From Micromonospora halotolerans (GTDB lineage Bacteria > Actinomycetota > Actinomycetes > Mycobacteriales > Micromonosporaceae): a DNA stretch of 64,000 nucleotides. The translations under genes were made by a program, and so were the position numbers. Under the pieces are notes generated by a model that worked only from the letters and a program-made list of their open reading frames with translations, was not told the origin of the DNA and ran no database searches. Shown here piece after piece: positions 17,234 through 26,268 of this stretch (within the stretch, counting starts at the first letter, position 1; every line of letters begins with the position of its first letter). The stretch is taken from positions 5,642,001 through 5,706,000 of the forward strand of contig NZ_CP134876.1 of the NCBI RefSeq assembly GCF_032108445.1, given 5' to 3'.

Positions 17234-17686
17234 ATGACGCGCCCAGACGACGAGTTCCCCCCGCTCGACGTCACTTCGACGCTCAATCTCGGTTCGCTCG
17301 ACGAAGTGCTGGAGGGCCCGGACACCGATGTGGTGCCGAGCCGCATGTCCGGTTCGTTGCCGCCCGGGATGGCGTTGCTGGTGGTTCGCCGGGGCCCGAA
17401 CGCGGGCGCCCGGTTCCTGTTGGACCACGATGTGACGACGAGTGGCCGGCACCCGGACAGTGACATCTTCCTCGACGACGTGACGGTGTCGCGGCGGCAC
17501 GCGGAGTTCCACCGGGACGGTGGCACGTTCACCGTGCGGGACGTGGGCAGCCTGAACGGCACGTACGTGAACCGGGAGCGGGTCGAGGCGGCGACGCTGA
17601 GCAACGGCGACGAGGTGCAGATCGGCAAGTTCCGGGTGGTGTTCATCGCCGGTCCGCGTCCGGAGGAGGAGGCCGGCCGGGGGTGA
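17234..17686 (+). CDS. garA: GarA-type FHA domain protein
   Basis: 150 residues from ATG behind GAGG. The C-terminal FHA domain (about 48-145) has GRHPDSDIFLDDVTVSRRHAE and GSLNGTYVN, the phosphothreonine-binding loops. The N-terminal tail holds the threonine motif DVTSTLNLG at the place where mycobacterial GarA is phosphorylated by PknB/PknG. GarA/OdhI controls 2-oxoglutarate dehydrogenase and glutamate metabolism. The position after gcvH matches M. tuberculosis Rv1827. Confidence 0.92.
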   Translation: MTRPDDEFPPLDVTSTLNLGSLDEVLEGPDTDVVPSRMSGSLPPGMALLVVRRGPNAGARFLLDHDVTTSGRHPDSDIFLDDVTVSRRHAEFHRDGGTFTVRDVGSLNGTYVNRERVEAATLSNGDEVQIGKFRVVFIAGPRPEEEAGRG

Positions 17687-18456
17687 GCGGGCCTGCGGCT
17701 TCGACGTCGCCCGGGGCGGCGAACGATCCGCCGCGCTCGTCCGCGACGCCGCTGATGAGCATCGGCGAGGTGTTGGCGCAGTTGCGGGTGGAGTTTCCGG
17801 ACGTCACGATCTCGAAGTTGCGGTTCCTGGAGGCCGAGGGCCTGGTGGAGCCGCAGCGGACGCCGGCGGGGTACCGGAAGTTCAGCTGGGACGATGTGGC
17901 GCGGTTGCGGTTCGTGCTGACCGCGCAGCGGGATCAGTACCTGCCGTTGCGGGTGATCCGGGACCAGTTGGCGGAGTGGGACTCGTCGGGTGCGGGGCCG
18001 GGGCGGCAGCGGCCGAATCTGGTGGCGGTGGGTCCCGGTGGTGAGGTGCCGGGCCGGGAGGTGGCGGAGTCCGCCGAGTCGTCGGAGGTGCGGCTGGGTC
18101 GGGCGGAGCTGATTTCCCGCAGCGGCGTCGACGAGTCGACGTTGGCCGAGTTGGAGCGGCTCGGTGTGCTGGTGTCGGATCCGCCGGGCTGGTACGACGC
18201 GGACGCGTTGATCATCGCGCGGGCGGTGGCGGGTCTGGCGGCGTACGGGTTGGAGCCGCGGCACCTGCGGGCGTACCGGACGGCGGCGGATCGGGAGGTC
18301 GGCCTGTTCGCGCAGTTGGTGGCGCCGTTGGCGCGGCAGTCGGATCCGGCGGCACGGGCGCGGGCGGCGGAGACGGCGCGGGAGTTGGTGGCGTTGTCGC
18401 AGCAGCTGCACGCGGCGTTGGTGCGGGTGGGGCTGCGGTCGACGTTGGGTCGGTGA
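17683..18456 (+). CDS. ftsR: MerR-family regulator, FtsR (Rv1828) type
   Basis: 257 residues; the GTG overlaps the garA stop. The N-terminal MerR winged helix is MSIGEVLAQLRVEFPDVTIS...LRFLEAEGLVEPQRTPAGYRKF, followed by a linker and a C-terminal helical domain. The order garA-merR matches Rv1827-Rv1828, and the Corynebacterium homologue FtsR activates ftsZ. The symbol rests on family and context. Confidence 0.85.
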   Translation: MSGPAASTSPGAANDPPRSSATPLMSIGEVLAQLRVEFPDVTISKLRFLEAEGLVEPQRTPAGYRKFSWDDVARLRFVLTAQRDQYLPLRVIRDQLAEWDSSGAGPGRQRPNLVAVGPGGEVPGREVAESAESSEVRLGRAELISRSGVDESTLAELERLGVLVSDPPGWYDADALIIARAVAGLAAYGLEPRHLRAYRTAADREVGLFAQLVAPLARQSDPAARARAAETARELVALSQQLHAALVRVGLRSTLGR

Positions 18457-18704
18457 GATGGGTGGGGCCGGGTGCTGTGGGGGCGCCCGGCCTTCGCCGT
18501 GGGCGCCGGCGACCGCGCGGGCGGTGTGCCGTCCGCGTGGGGCGCGGAAAGATTTGGGTCGGGAAGCGTGTCGTAGGCTTGCCGGGGTAACCCGTTGCGG
18601 CGAGGCGTGGTGCACGTAGCGGATGGGACTCCCGTGTCGCGGTCCGTGTACCGTGCAGGGAAGGGCGCGGTGCGGGCGTAGGTGACAACGACACGGAGGC
18701 GGCG

Positions 18705-19169
18705 GTGCGCGAGCTGAGCGTGGTCGGAGTTCGGGTGGAGCTGCCCAGCAACCAGCCGATCGTCCTGCTGCGGGAGGTCGAGGGGGACCGCTATCTGCCG
18801 ATCTGGATCGGCGCGGTCGAGGCGACGGCGATCGCCTACGAGCAGCAGGGTGTCAAGCCGGCGCGGCCGTTGACGCATGATCTGCTGCGGGACGTGCTGG
18901 CGGCGTTGAAGGCGCCGTTGCACGCGGTGGAGATCACCGAGTTGAAGGAGAACGTCTTCTACGCCGATCTGTTGATCGGTGACGGCGTTCGGGTGTCGGC
19001 GCGGCCGAGCGATTCCATCGCGTTGGCGTTGCGGGTCGGTGCGCCGATTCGTTGTGCCGAGCAGGTCCTCTCCGAGGCGGGGATCGTGATCCCGGACGAG
19101 CAGGAGGACGAGGTGGAGAAGTTCCGCGAGTTCCTGGAGCAGGTGCGTCCGGAGGATTTCGCGGGCTGA
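18705..19169 (+). CDS. Bifunctional nuclease family protein (DUF151)
   Basis: 154 residues from GTG with GGAGG upstream. The start RELSVVGVRVELPSNQPIVLLRE, LPIWIGAVEATAIAYEQQG and VSARPSDSIALALR are characteristic of the DUF151 bifunctional nuclease fold. Some members have RNase/DNase activity, but the role in actinobacteria is unclear. It matches Rv1829 in position. Confidence 0.88.
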   Translation: MRELSVVGVRVELPSNQPIVLLREVEGDRYLPIWIGAVEATAIAYEQQGVKPARPLTHDLLRDVLAALKAPLHAVEITELKENVFYADLLIGDGVRVSARPSDSIALALRVGAPIRCAEQVLSEAGIVIPDEQEDEVEKFREFLEQVRPEDFAG

Positions 19170-19378
19170 GTGGCCCGGCCGGTGGGCCGGTGTCGGTGCG
19201 GCGGCGGTGGTCACGGTGCGTGACGGCTTGCCGCCGTCGGTGATCTTCCGGGTGGCGGCGCGGCGTGTCGCGGTGTCTCCTGCGGCGTAACTCCCGGTGT
19301 CGGGGCTAGGGTTGCGGTATCCAGGGGTGCGCGCACGGGGAAACGGCGTGACACCGCACGGGCGGGGAGGTTGTCCGG

Positions 19379-19957
19379 ATGCACGAGCCGCGAGATCCTG
19401 GTCCGACGACGGAGCAGCAGCCCGACCCGGTCGTTGACGGTGACGTGGGCTACCGGGGTGTGACCGCGTGTCACGCGGTGGGCATCAGTTACCGGCAGTT
19501 GGACTACTGGGCCCGGACGGGTCTGGTGGTGCCGAGCGTGCGGGACGCGTCGGGTTCGGGAACGTCCCGGTTGTACTCCTTCCGCGACCTGGTGGTGTTG
19601 AAGGTCGTGAAGCGGTTGTTGGACGCCGGGGTGTCGTTGCAGAACATCCGGAAGGCCATCGACGCGTTGCGGTCGCGTGGCGTGGAGGACCTGGCGGGCA
19701 TCACGTTGATCTCGGACGGGACGACGGTGTACGAGTGCCGGTCGCCCGAGGAGGTCGTGGACCTGTTGCAGGGCGGCCAGGGTGTGTTCGGCATCGCGAT
19801 CGGTGGCGCGTTCAAGGAGATCCAGGGTTCGTTGTCGCATCTGCCGGCGGAGCCGGTGGGTGGGCAGCCGGAGCCGGCCGCGCCGCCGGTGGAGGCGGAG
19901 TCGGAGTCGGTGGGTGACGAGTTGGCGGCGCGGCGTGCGCGTCGTCGGGCGGGCTGA
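19379..19957 (+). CDS. MerR-family regulator, Rv1830 (ResR/McdR) type
   Basis: 192 residues from ATG behind GGGGAGG. The MerR helix-turn-helix is GYRGVTACHAVGISYRQLDYW with YSFRDLVVLKVVKRLLDAGVSLQNIRKAI. The C-terminal region is Pro/Glu-rich and ends in a basic RRARRRAG tail. Position and sequence type match Rv1830, a regulator of growth and division timing and antibiotic resilience in M. tuberculosis; that role is inferred by orthology. Confidence 0.85.
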   Translation: MHEPRDPGPTTEQQPDPVVDGDVGYRGVTACHAVGISYRQLDYWARTGLVVPSVRDASGSGTSRLYSFRDLVVLKVVKRLLDAGVSLQNIRKAIDALRSRGVEDLAGITLISDGTTVYECRSPEEVVDLLQGGQGVFGIAIGGAFKEIQGSLSHLPAEPVGGQPEPAAPPVEAESESVGDELAARRARRRAG

Positions 19958-19980
19958 GCCGCCGGTCAGGGTCTGCGGGG

Positions 19981-20022
19981 CCACGCCACGCCCAGAACGG
20001 GCACGGCGTGGTCCTCTTTTTT
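19981..20022 (+). terminator. Rho-independent terminator after MerR gene
   Basis: CCACGCC (19981-19987) pairs perfectly with GGCGTGG (20005-20011), and the inner CCC/GGG can extend the stem. The tract TCCTCTTTTTT follows. It is the only hairpin noted in the window with a real T-run and closes the Rv1822-1830-like cluster. Confidence 0.8.
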
Positions 20023-20424
20023 GATCACCCTGCGTGTCGTGCGGCCGGCCGGGCGCCGGGGGCCCGTCGTGGGCGGCGGCCGTCGCGAGGCGGGGCGGTG
20101 GTGACGTGCGGAAACGCCGGTCGGGTGGATCGTCGGCGGGCACTGTCCGAAACGGACCGTGGAGGGTGCCGGGTGCCGAGAGCATCCACCCAGCGTGTCG
20201 ATGTGCTCGCGTCGCGCGAACGAACCGCCGGGGTTGCTGACTGTCCGTGATCGACGGATGTCGGGAATCGGATAGGGCAGGGCTGAACCGTTTCGGCGGG
20301 CACGCTATGGTCCGACACGGTCGCTTGCGCGTGACCGTTCGGTGGAGCCGGCGCGACGCGCGTGAGCTGCCGGTTGCCCCCTCCGCGGCGCTGGTCGCGT
20401 TGCCCCCTCCCGGAAGGATCCGCC
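20023..20424 (+). promoter_or_regulatory. Non-coding promoter region of the globin genes
   Basis: About 400 bases without a convincing gene. GTCCG-AAA-CGGAC (20145-20157) is a perfect dyad. A promoter candidate is TGAACC (20284-20289), 16 bases, then TATGGT (20306-20311), leaving a ~110-nt leader before the glbN ATG. GGAAGGA precedes that start codon. Confidence 0.45.
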
Positions 20425-20814
20425 ATGACGGTGACCGAAGAGACCACCCCGATCTCCCACTACGAGCGCATCGGCGGCGCGGCCGCGGTGAAGGCCGCGG
20501 TGGAGCTGTTCTACGACAAGGTGCTGGCCGACCCGGACCTGGCCGGCTACTTCACCGACGTGAACATGCCCGAGCAGCGGCGGCACCTGGCGTTGATGCT
20601 CGCCGTGGTGCTCGGCGGCCCGAACGAGTACGCGGGTCGGGGCCTGGCCGAGGCGCACCAGCCGCTGAACATCCCGGTGGCGCACTACGTGAAGGTCGGC
20701 GAGCACCTGATCGCGACGCTGGTCGAGCTGGGGGTGCCGGCCGACGTGATCGCCGACGTGCACGTCGTGCTCGGTCAGGTCCAGGGCCAGGTCGTGTCGT
20801 CGGGGAACGCCTGA
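20425..20814 (+). CDS. glbN: Group I-type truncated haemoglobin
   Basis: 129 residues from ATG with GGAAGGA. The 2-on-2 globin pattern is clear: YERIGG, LFYDKVLADPDLAGYF with the distal tyrosine, FTDVNM, and AHQPLNI with the proximal histidine. Group I truncated globins of actinobacteria scavenge nitric oxide (NO dioxygenase) or bind O2. The flavohaemoprotein gene starts two bases after its stop, so the pair forms one NO/O2-handling operon. Confidence 0.92.
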   Translation: MTVTEETTPISHYERIGGAAAVKAAVELFYDKVLADPDLAGYFTDVNMPEQRRHLALMLAVVLGGPNEYAGRGLAEAHQPLNIPVAHYVKVGEHLIATLVELGVPADVIADVHVVLGQVQGQVVSSGNA

Positions 20815-20816
20815 GC

Positions 20817-21983
20817 GTGGACGCAGGGCGGCTCAAGCAGAGTTGGTCCCTGGTCGCCGCGCACGGCGACCAGGTGCCGCTCTACTTCTATTCGACGCTG
20901 TTCCTGGCGCACCCGGAGACCCGGCAGATGTTCCCCACGAACATGGCCGGGCAGCGGGACCGCCTGGTGAACGCGCTGGGGCACATCGTGTCCCACGTGG
21001 ACCAGGTGGACCGGCTCGTCGGGTTCCTCCAGGACCTCGGCGCGGACCACCGGAAGTTCGCGGTGCGCGCCGAGCACTACCCGGCGGTCGGTGAGGCGCT
21101 GCTGGCGACGCTGCGGCACTTCTCCGGCGAGGCGTGGACCGACGAGCTGGCCGCCGACTGGGCGGCCGCGTACGGGTTGGTCGCGCAGGTGATGATGGAC
21201 GCCGCGCAGGCCGCGGAGGCGAAGTCCCCGCCGTGGTGGGTGGCGGAGATCCTCGGGCACGAGCGGCGCACGTTCGACGTGGCGGTGCTGACGCTGCGGC
21301 CGCAGTACCTGCTGCAGTTCACGCCGGGCCAGTCGATCGGGGTGTCCCACCCCGCGGTGCGGTCGTGGCGGTACTACTCGCCGGCGAACGCGCCCCGCCC
21401 CGACGGGACGCTGGAGCTGCACGTGCGGGCCGCGCCGGGTGGCGCGGTGTCGTCGCGGCTGGTGTACGGCTGCGCGGTGGGCGACCAGGTGCACCTGGCC
21501 GCGCCGGTGGGTGACCGGTTGACGTTGTGGCAGGCCGGGTCGTCGGATCTGCTGCTGCTGACCGGTGGCACCGGCTGGGCGCCGGTGAAGTCCCTGCTGG
21601 AGCAGGTCGCCGCGGAGGGCGTGGGCCGCCGGGTCGACCTGTACGTGGGGGCCCGGTCCCGGCTGGAGTTCTACGACAGCGAGGCGATCGACAAGTTCGC
21701 CGCGTCGTACCCGTGGCTGCGGGTCACGTACGTGGCGGGCTCGGACCCGCGGCGGCCGGGCGAGTTCGTGCAGGTGGCGGACCAGGCCCTGGCCGACGGG
21801 GACTGGCGGTCCCGGCACGTGTACGTGTGCGGCTCCGACGAGATGGTGAGCCATTCGGTGTCGGCGCTGACCGCCGCCGGCTACCAGCCGGGCCAGCTGC
21901 ACCACGAGGGTTTCGGCAAGCACTGGTACGGGCCGGCCTTCCGGACCACGACGGCCCCTGACGATTCCGGAGGTGCCCGGTGA
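20817..21983 (+). CDS. Flavohaemoprotein-like globin-FAD/NAD reductase
   Basis: 388 residues from GTG immediately after glbN. The globin domain (about 1-135) includes FPTNMAGQRDRLVNALGHIV and the proximal region with AEHYPAVGEALLATL. A ferredoxin-reductase-like FAD domain with WRYYSPAN and an NAD domain with LLLTGGTGWAPVKSLLEQV, VYVCGSDEMV and the final EGFGKHWYG follow. Flavohaemoproteins oxidise NO to nitrate with O2 and NAD(P)H. Coupling to a truncated globin suggests the reductase might serve both; that is inference. Confidence 0.9.
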   Translation: MDAGRLKQSWSLVAAHGDQVPLYFYSTLFLAHPETRQMFPTNMAGQRDRLVNALGHIVSHVDQVDRLVGFLQDLGADHRKFAVRAEHYPAVGEALLATLRHFSGEAWTDELAADWAAAYGLVAQVMMDAAQAAEAKSPPWWVAEILGHERRTFDVAVLTLRPQYLLQFTPGQSIGVSHPAVRSWRYYSPANAPRPDGTLELHVRAAPGGAVSSRLVYGCAVGDQVHLAAPVGDRLTLWQAGSSDLLLLTGGTGWAPVKSLLEQVAAEGVGRRVDLYVGARSRLEFYDSEAIDKFAASYPWLRVTYVAGSDPRRPGEFVQVADQALADGDWRSRHVYVCGSDEMVSHSVSALTAAGYQPGQLHHEGFGKHWYGPAFRTTTAPDDSGGAR

Positions 21984-22038
21984 GCGCGAGGAGTGAGCCG
22001 GTGTTGCGAGCCCCGCAGTCGCGAACGGAGGTGGCCCG

Positions 22039-22722
22039 GTGAGCGCGAGCCCGATCAGTAGGTACGAGGGTCAGGTGACCGGCGGCGCGGTGCAGGTGCG
22101 TCTCAGCGCCGACCGGGTGCGCCGGTGGGAGTTCGGGTCGGCGTCGTTCACCCGCCGCGGCTACGACCACGCCGACGTGGACCGGTTCCGGATGCAGGTG
22201 GCCGACGAGCTGGACCAGCTCGCCACGCAGCTGGCGAATCTGCGGGCGGAGAACGAGCGGCTCAACGACCACCTGGAGCTGCACCGGCACGGGGTGATCC
22301 CGAGCGCCGACAACGCGGCGGCGGTGCCGGCCGCGAAGGAGGTGAACCTGCTGTCGGCGGCCCAGCGGGAGGCCGAGCAGATCATCGCGCAGGCCCACGA
22401 CTACGCCCGGCGGGTCGCCGAGTACGCCCGGATGCAGTACGAGAGCTACATGCAGGCCGCGGCGGAGGAGGCGAAGCAGGAGGCCGAGCGGGCGGTGACG
22501 GAGTACCGCAGCACCGCCGGGGTGAACTTCGACGACTCGGTGGCCACCCGGGAGGCCCTGCGGATCTTCGGCGAGATGATGATCTCGCACATGCAGGCGG
22601 CGGCCCGGCACCTCGACGACGGCAGCGAGCAGCTGTCGCGGACGATGGAGCGGATCGCCCGGGAGGTGCCCGGGGTGGCCGGTGGGCAGCCGCAGGTGGC
22701 GCTGCCCCGCCACCAGCGCTGA
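22039..22722 (+). CDS. DivIVA-like coiled-coil protein
   Basis: 227 residues from GTG behind GGAGGTGG. After a ~35-residue variable start, FTRRGYDHADVDRFRMQVADEL and the following heptads (about 40-85) form the DivIVA-type lipid-binding/coiled-coil start. A second long helical region (about 105-160, rich in Ala, Glu and Gln) follows. DivIVA/Wag31-type proteins mark curved membrane and organise polar growth or division. The proline-flanked middle and late DivIVA motif set it apart from canonical Wag31. Confidence 0.8.
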   Translation: MSASPISRYEGQVTGGAVQVRLSADRVRRWEFGSASFTRRGYDHADVDRFRMQVADELDQLATQLANLRAENERLNDHLELHRHGVIPSADNAAAVPAAKEVNLLSAAQREAEQIIAQAHDYARRVAEYARMQYESYMQAAAEEAKQEAERAVTEYRSTAGVNFDDSVATREALRIFGEMMISHMQAAARHLDDGSEQLSRTMERIAREVPGVAGGQPQVALPRHQR

Positions 22723-22728
22723 GCGGCG

Positions 22729-22763
22729 GCCCGGCCCACCGGGGTCACCCCGGTGGGCCGGGC
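22729..22763. terminator. Perfect GC hairpin after the DivIVA-like gene
   Basis: A 16-bp perfect stem with a three-base TCA apex, containing CCGGCCCACCGGGG (22731-22744) and its complement (22748-22761). No T-tract follows. It starts seven bases after the stop codon. A terminator or mRNA 3'-end stabiliser is likely. Confidence 0.6.
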
Positions 22764-22893
22764 GCCGACGGCCACCACGCGCCGCGCGAAAAAGTCCGGC
22801 CGGAAAAAGTCGCGGTGGGATGTCGAGAACCGGGGTGCGGCTCCGTCCCCGGAGCGAACACGGCAACAATGGCCGTACCGCACCGAGGAGAAC

Positions 22894-23304
22894 ATGATGG
22901 CCAAGTACCTGCTGCTCAAGCACTACCGGGGCGCGCCCGCGGCGGTCAACGACGTGCCGATGGACCAGTGGACGCCGGAGGAGGTCTCGGCCCACATGCG
23001 GTACATGCAGGACTTCGCCGCCCGGCTGGAGGGCACCGGCGAGTTCGTCGACGGTCAGGCGCTGTCCCCGGAGGGCACGTTCGTCCGCTACGACGGCGAG
23101 GGGCGGCCGCCGGTCACCGACGGCCCGTTCGCGGAGACCAAGGACCTCATCGCCGGCTGGATGGTGATCGACGTCGACACCTACGAGCGGGCGGTCGAGC
23201 TGGCCGGGGAGCTGTCCGCGGCCCCGGGTGCGGGTGGGAAGCCGATCCACGAGTGGCTCGAGGTGCGCCCGTTCCTGGGCGACGCCCCGACGATCACGGA
23301 GTGA
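22894..23304 (+). CDS. DGPF/YCII-domain protein, ECF42 partner
   Basis: 136 residues from the first of two adjacent ATG codons, after GAGGAG. MAKYLLLKHYRG and the signature TDGPFAETKDLIAGWMVIDVD identify the DGPF (YCII-related) family. These small proteins are the standard partners of ECF42 sigma factors, and the ECF42 gene starts seven bases downstream. Biochemical function unsettled. Confidence 0.9.
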   Translation: MMAKYLLLKHYRGAPAAVNDVPMDQWTPEEVSAHMRYMQDFAARLEGTGEFVDGQALSPEGTFVRYDGEGRPPVTDGPFAETKDLIAGWMVIDVDTYERAVELAGELSAAPGAGGKPIHEWLEVRPFLGDAPTITE

Positions 23305-23310
23305 CGCACG

Positions 23311-24456
23311 GTGGATGAGGCTCTGCTGCGGGCTCTCACCCCCACCGTGATCGGGATCCTCGTCCGCCGCGGAGCCGACTTCGCGGCGGCCGAGGATGCC
23401 GTCCAGGACGCCCTGGTCGAGGCCGTGCGGGTGTGGCCGGAGGACCCGCCGCGCGACCCCCAGGGCTGGCTGGTCACGGCGGCCTGGCGGAAGTTCCTCG
23501 ACGCGGTCCGCGCCGATGCGTCCCGGCGGCACCGGGAGGCCCGCGTCGAGGGTGAGCCCGCGCCCGGGCCGGGGGAGGCGACCGACGACACGCTGCAGCT
23601 GTACTTCCTGTGCGCGCACCCGTCGCTCACGCCGGCGTCGGCCGTCGCGCTCACGCTGCGCGCGGTCGGCGGCCTGACCACGCGCCAGATCGCGCGGGCC
23701 TACCTGGTGCCGGAGGCGACCATGGCCCAGCGGATCAGCCGGGCCAAGCGGACCGTTTCGGGTGTCCGGTTCGACCAGCCCGGTGACGTGGCCACCGTGC
23801 TGCGCGTGCTGTACCTGGTGTTCAACGAGGGCTACTCCGGTGACGTCGACCTCGCCGGGGAGGCGATCCGGCTCACCCGCGAGCTGGCCGCGCGGATCGA
23901 CCACGAGGAGGTCGCGGGCCTGCTGGCGCTCATGCTGCTGCACCACGCGCGGCGGGCGGCGCGTACCGGCCCGGACGGGCGGCTCGTGCCGCTGGCCGAG
24001 CAGGACCGCGGCCGGTGGGACACCCGGCTGATCGCCGAGGGCGTCGACGTGCTCCAGGCGGCGCTGGCCCGCGACCGGCTGGGGGAGTTCCAGGCCCAGG
24101 CGGCCATCGCCGCGCTCCACGCCGACGCGCGGACGGTCGAGGAGACCGACTGGGTGCAGATCGTCGAGTGGTACGACGAGCTGGTGCGCCTCACCGACAG
24201 CCCGGTGGCCCGCCTGAACCGGGCCGTGGCGGTCGGGGAGGCCGACGGCCCGCGCGCCGGCCTTGCCGCCCTCGCGGGGCTCGACCCGGACCTGCCGCGT
24301 CACACCGCCGTCGCGGCGTACCTGCACGAGCGTGACGGTGACCCGGTCACGGCGGCGCGGCTCTACGCGGAGGCGGCCCGGTCGGCGCCCAGCCTCCCCG
24401 AGCGCGACCATCTCACCCGCCAGGCGGCGCGGCTCAACGCGCGGCTGCGCCGCTGA
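23311..24456 (+). CDS. ECF42-type RNA polymerase sigma factor with C-terminal extension
   Basis: 381 residues from GTG. Sigma region 2 (AAEDAVQDALVEAVRVWPED) and region 4 (LTTRQIARAYLVPEATMAQRISRAKR) are followed by a ~190-residue helical, TPR-like C-terminal extension that contains VLYLVFNEGYSG. This layout is ECF42, which has no anti-sigma factor and uses the extension for activity. It is paired with the DGPF gene upstream, its likely target. Confidence 0.9.
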   Translation: MDEALLRALTPTVIGILVRRGADFAAAEDAVQDALVEAVRVWPEDPPRDPQGWLVTAAWRKFLDAVRADASRRHREARVEGEPAPGPGEATDDTLQLYFLCAHPSLTPASAVALTLRAVGGLTTRQIARAYLVPEATMAQRISRAKRTVSGVRFDQPGDVATVLRVLYLVFNEGYSGDVDLAGEAIRLTRELAARIDHEEVAGLLALMLLHHARRAARTGPDGRLVPLAEQDRGRWDTRLIAEGVDVLQAALARDRLGEFQAQAAIAALHADARTVEETDWVQIVEWYDELVRLTDSPVARLNRAVAVGEADGPRAGLAALAGLDPDLPRHTAVAAYLHERDGDPVTAARLYAEAARSAPSLPERDHLTRQAARLNARLRR

Positions 24457-24510
24457 ACGCGACCGGCCGGCAGCGCAACCAGGGGACCCGACGAGCGGGG
24501 CGGGACGCGC

Positions 24511-25164
24511 TCAGCCGGCGGCGCGGACCGCCTCGGCGATCGGGGTCTCCCCGCCGACCAGTTCCAGGGTGAGCCCGGTGGTGTGCGGGGCGGTCAGCAG
24601 GGCGAGCAGGACCCGGGCCACGTCGGCGCGGGTGACCGGCCCGGGGTCGACGTGCCGGGCCAGGGTGATCCGGCCGACCGGCGCGTCGTCGGTGAGCCGG
24701 CCGGGGCGCAGCACGGTCACGTCGAGGTCCCGGCCGGTGACGTCGTCCTCGGCGGCTTTCTTCGCCCGCAGGTACGCCGCCCACACCTCGTCGGTGCCGG
24801 CCCTCGGGGGCCGGTCCACGCCCATCGAGGAGACCAGCAGGTAGCGGCGGACCCCGGCGCGTTGCGCGGCGTCGGCGAGCAGCACCGCGGCGGCCCGGTC
24901 GACGGTGTCCTTGCGGGCGGCGCCGCTGCCCGGGCCCGCGCCGGCGGCGAAGACCACCGCGTCGGCGCCGGCCAGGTGCCCGGCGAGGGTGTCGACGTCG
25001 GTGTGTTCCAGGTCGCAGACCACCGGTTCGGCGCCGGCGGCGCGCAGCGCGGCCTCGTGCCCGGGGTTGCGGATCAACCCGACGGCGCTGTCGCCGCGTC
25101 CGGCGAGTTCCCGCTCCAGCAGCTTGGCGATCTTCCCGTGGCCTCCGGCGATGACGACGCGCAT
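24511..25164 (-). CDS. NAD(P)-binding SDR-like protein (NmrA/YhfK type)
   Basis: 217 residues. An N-terminal Rossmann motif in the form GGHGKIAKLLERELAGRG, then VSSMGVDRPP and RAKKAAEDDV, fit the atypical short-chain dehydrogenase family of sugar-epimerase-like oxidoreductases. The classical YxxxK is only partly present (YLRAKK). Substrate unknown. TAGGTT on the minus strand (complement of 25171-25176) lies six bases before the ATG, so the gene is probably leaderless. Confidence 0.85.
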   Translation of the reverse strand: MRVVIAGGHGKIAKLLERELAGRGDSAVGLIRNPGHEAALRAAGAEPVVCDLEHTDVDTLAGHLAGADAVVFAAGAGPGSGAARKDTVDRAAAVLLADAAQRAGVRRYLLVSSMGVDRPPRAGTDEVWAAYLRAKKAAEDDVTGRDLDVTVLRPGRLTDDAPVGRITLARHVDPGPVTRADVARVLLALLTAPHTTGLTLELVGGETPIAEAVRAAG

Positions 25165-25246
25165 GCCCTCAACCTAGCCCCGCGACCGCACCCGCACCGG
25201 TGAGCGGGCGGCCCGCGTTCGCCGGAGGCGGGTCGGGCGAGGCAGC

Positions 25247-26104
25247 ATGGACGCCGTGACCGAGACGTTCGACGCGTTGACCCGGTTGGTGGGCGCCGGG
25301 GACGTGGTGGTGCTCAGCGGCGCCGGCCTGTCCACCGAGTCCGGCATCCCGGACTACCGGGGGCCCTCCGGCGCGGCCCGCCGGCACACCCCGATGACCT
25401 ACCAGGCGTTCACCCGCGACCCGGACGCGCGGCGGCGCTACTGGGCGCGCAGCCACCTGGGCTGGCGGCTGATCGCCCGGGCCGCCCCCAACGACGGGCA
25501 CCGGGCGGTCGCCCGCCTGCAACGCGCCGGCCTGCTCGGCGGGATCATCACCCAGAACGTCGACGGTCTGCACACCGCCGCCGGCGCCACCGGGGTGATC
25601 GAGCTGCACGGCCGGCTCGACGAGGTGACCTGCCTGGACTGCGGCAACCTGACCTCCCGCGACGAGCTGGACCGGCGGCTGGTCGAGGCGAACCCGGGTT
25701 TCGACGCGCACGTCGCGCACGTCAACCCCGACGGCGACGTGGACCTGCCCGACGAGGCGGTGGCCCGGTTCCGCACCGTCGACTGCGGCATCTGCGGCGC
25801 CGGGATGCTCAAACCCGACGTGGTGTTCTTCGGGGAGACCGTGCCGGCGCGGCGGGTCGCCGACTGTTTCGCCCTGGTCGAGCGGGCCCGGGCGCTGCTG
25901 GTGCTCGGCTCCTCCCTGACCGTCATGTCGGGGCGCCGGTTCGTGCTGCGCGCCGCGAAGCTCGGCATCCCGGTGGCCATCGTCAACCAGGGCCCCACCC
26001 GCGGCGACGGGCACGCCACCCTCACACTCGACGCGCCGCTGGGCGCGACGCTGACCGCCCTGGCCGACCGGGTCGCCGCCGGGCCGGTCCCCGCCGCCGT
26101 GTGA
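25247..26104 (+). CDS. Sir2-family NAD-dependent protein deacylase
   Basis: 285 residues. Catalytic and NAD motifs are [23 protein letters not shown] and the active-site histidine in ELHGRLDE. Zinc cysteines occur as CLDC and CGIC, with KPDVVFFGE after them. Sirtuins remove acyl groups from lysines using NAD. A GTG at 25256 fits a leaderless start (CAGCAT at 25243-25248 plus seven bases) and is an alternative to the ATG at 25247. Confidence 0.92.
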   Translation: MDAVTETFDALTRLVGAGDVVVLSGAGLSTESGIPDYRGPSGAARRHTPMTYQAFTRDPDARRRYWARSHLGWRLIARAAPNDGHRAVARLQRAGLLGGIITQNVDGLHTAAGATGVIELHGRLDEVTCLDCGNLTSRDELDRRLVEANPGFDAHVAHVNPDGDVDLPDEAVARFRTVDCGICGAGMLKPDVVFFGETVPARRVADCFALVERARALLVLGSSLTVMSGRRFVLRAAKLGIPVAIVNQGPTRGDGHATLTLDAPLGATLTALADRVAAGPVPAAV

Positions 26105-26172
26105 CCGACCTCCCGGCCGGGGTACGACATGAGCCGGCAACATGGTCGCTGGTAGCGTTGACCATGCCGGTA

Positions 26173-26268
26173 CCACCCACGTGGGAGAGACCGCCCGGGA
26201 ACCACCCGGACGGCGCCGAAGGGGCAGATTCTCCCCGGAACCTCTCAGGCAAAAGGACCACGTGGGCA
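26173..26268 (+). promoter_or_regulatory. Glycine riboswitch upstream of gcvP
   Basis: The conserved aptamer elements occur in order: GGGAGAG (26183-26189), GCGCCGAAGGGGCA, CTCTCAGGCAAAAGGAC. P1 is a perfect 9-bp pairing of CCCACGTGG (26176-26184) with CCACGTGGG (26258-26266). A -10 candidate TAGCGT is at 26153-26158. A second aptamer was not clearly seen in the ~75 bases before the gcvP ATG. Glycine binding is expected to turn on gcvP. Confidence 0.93.
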
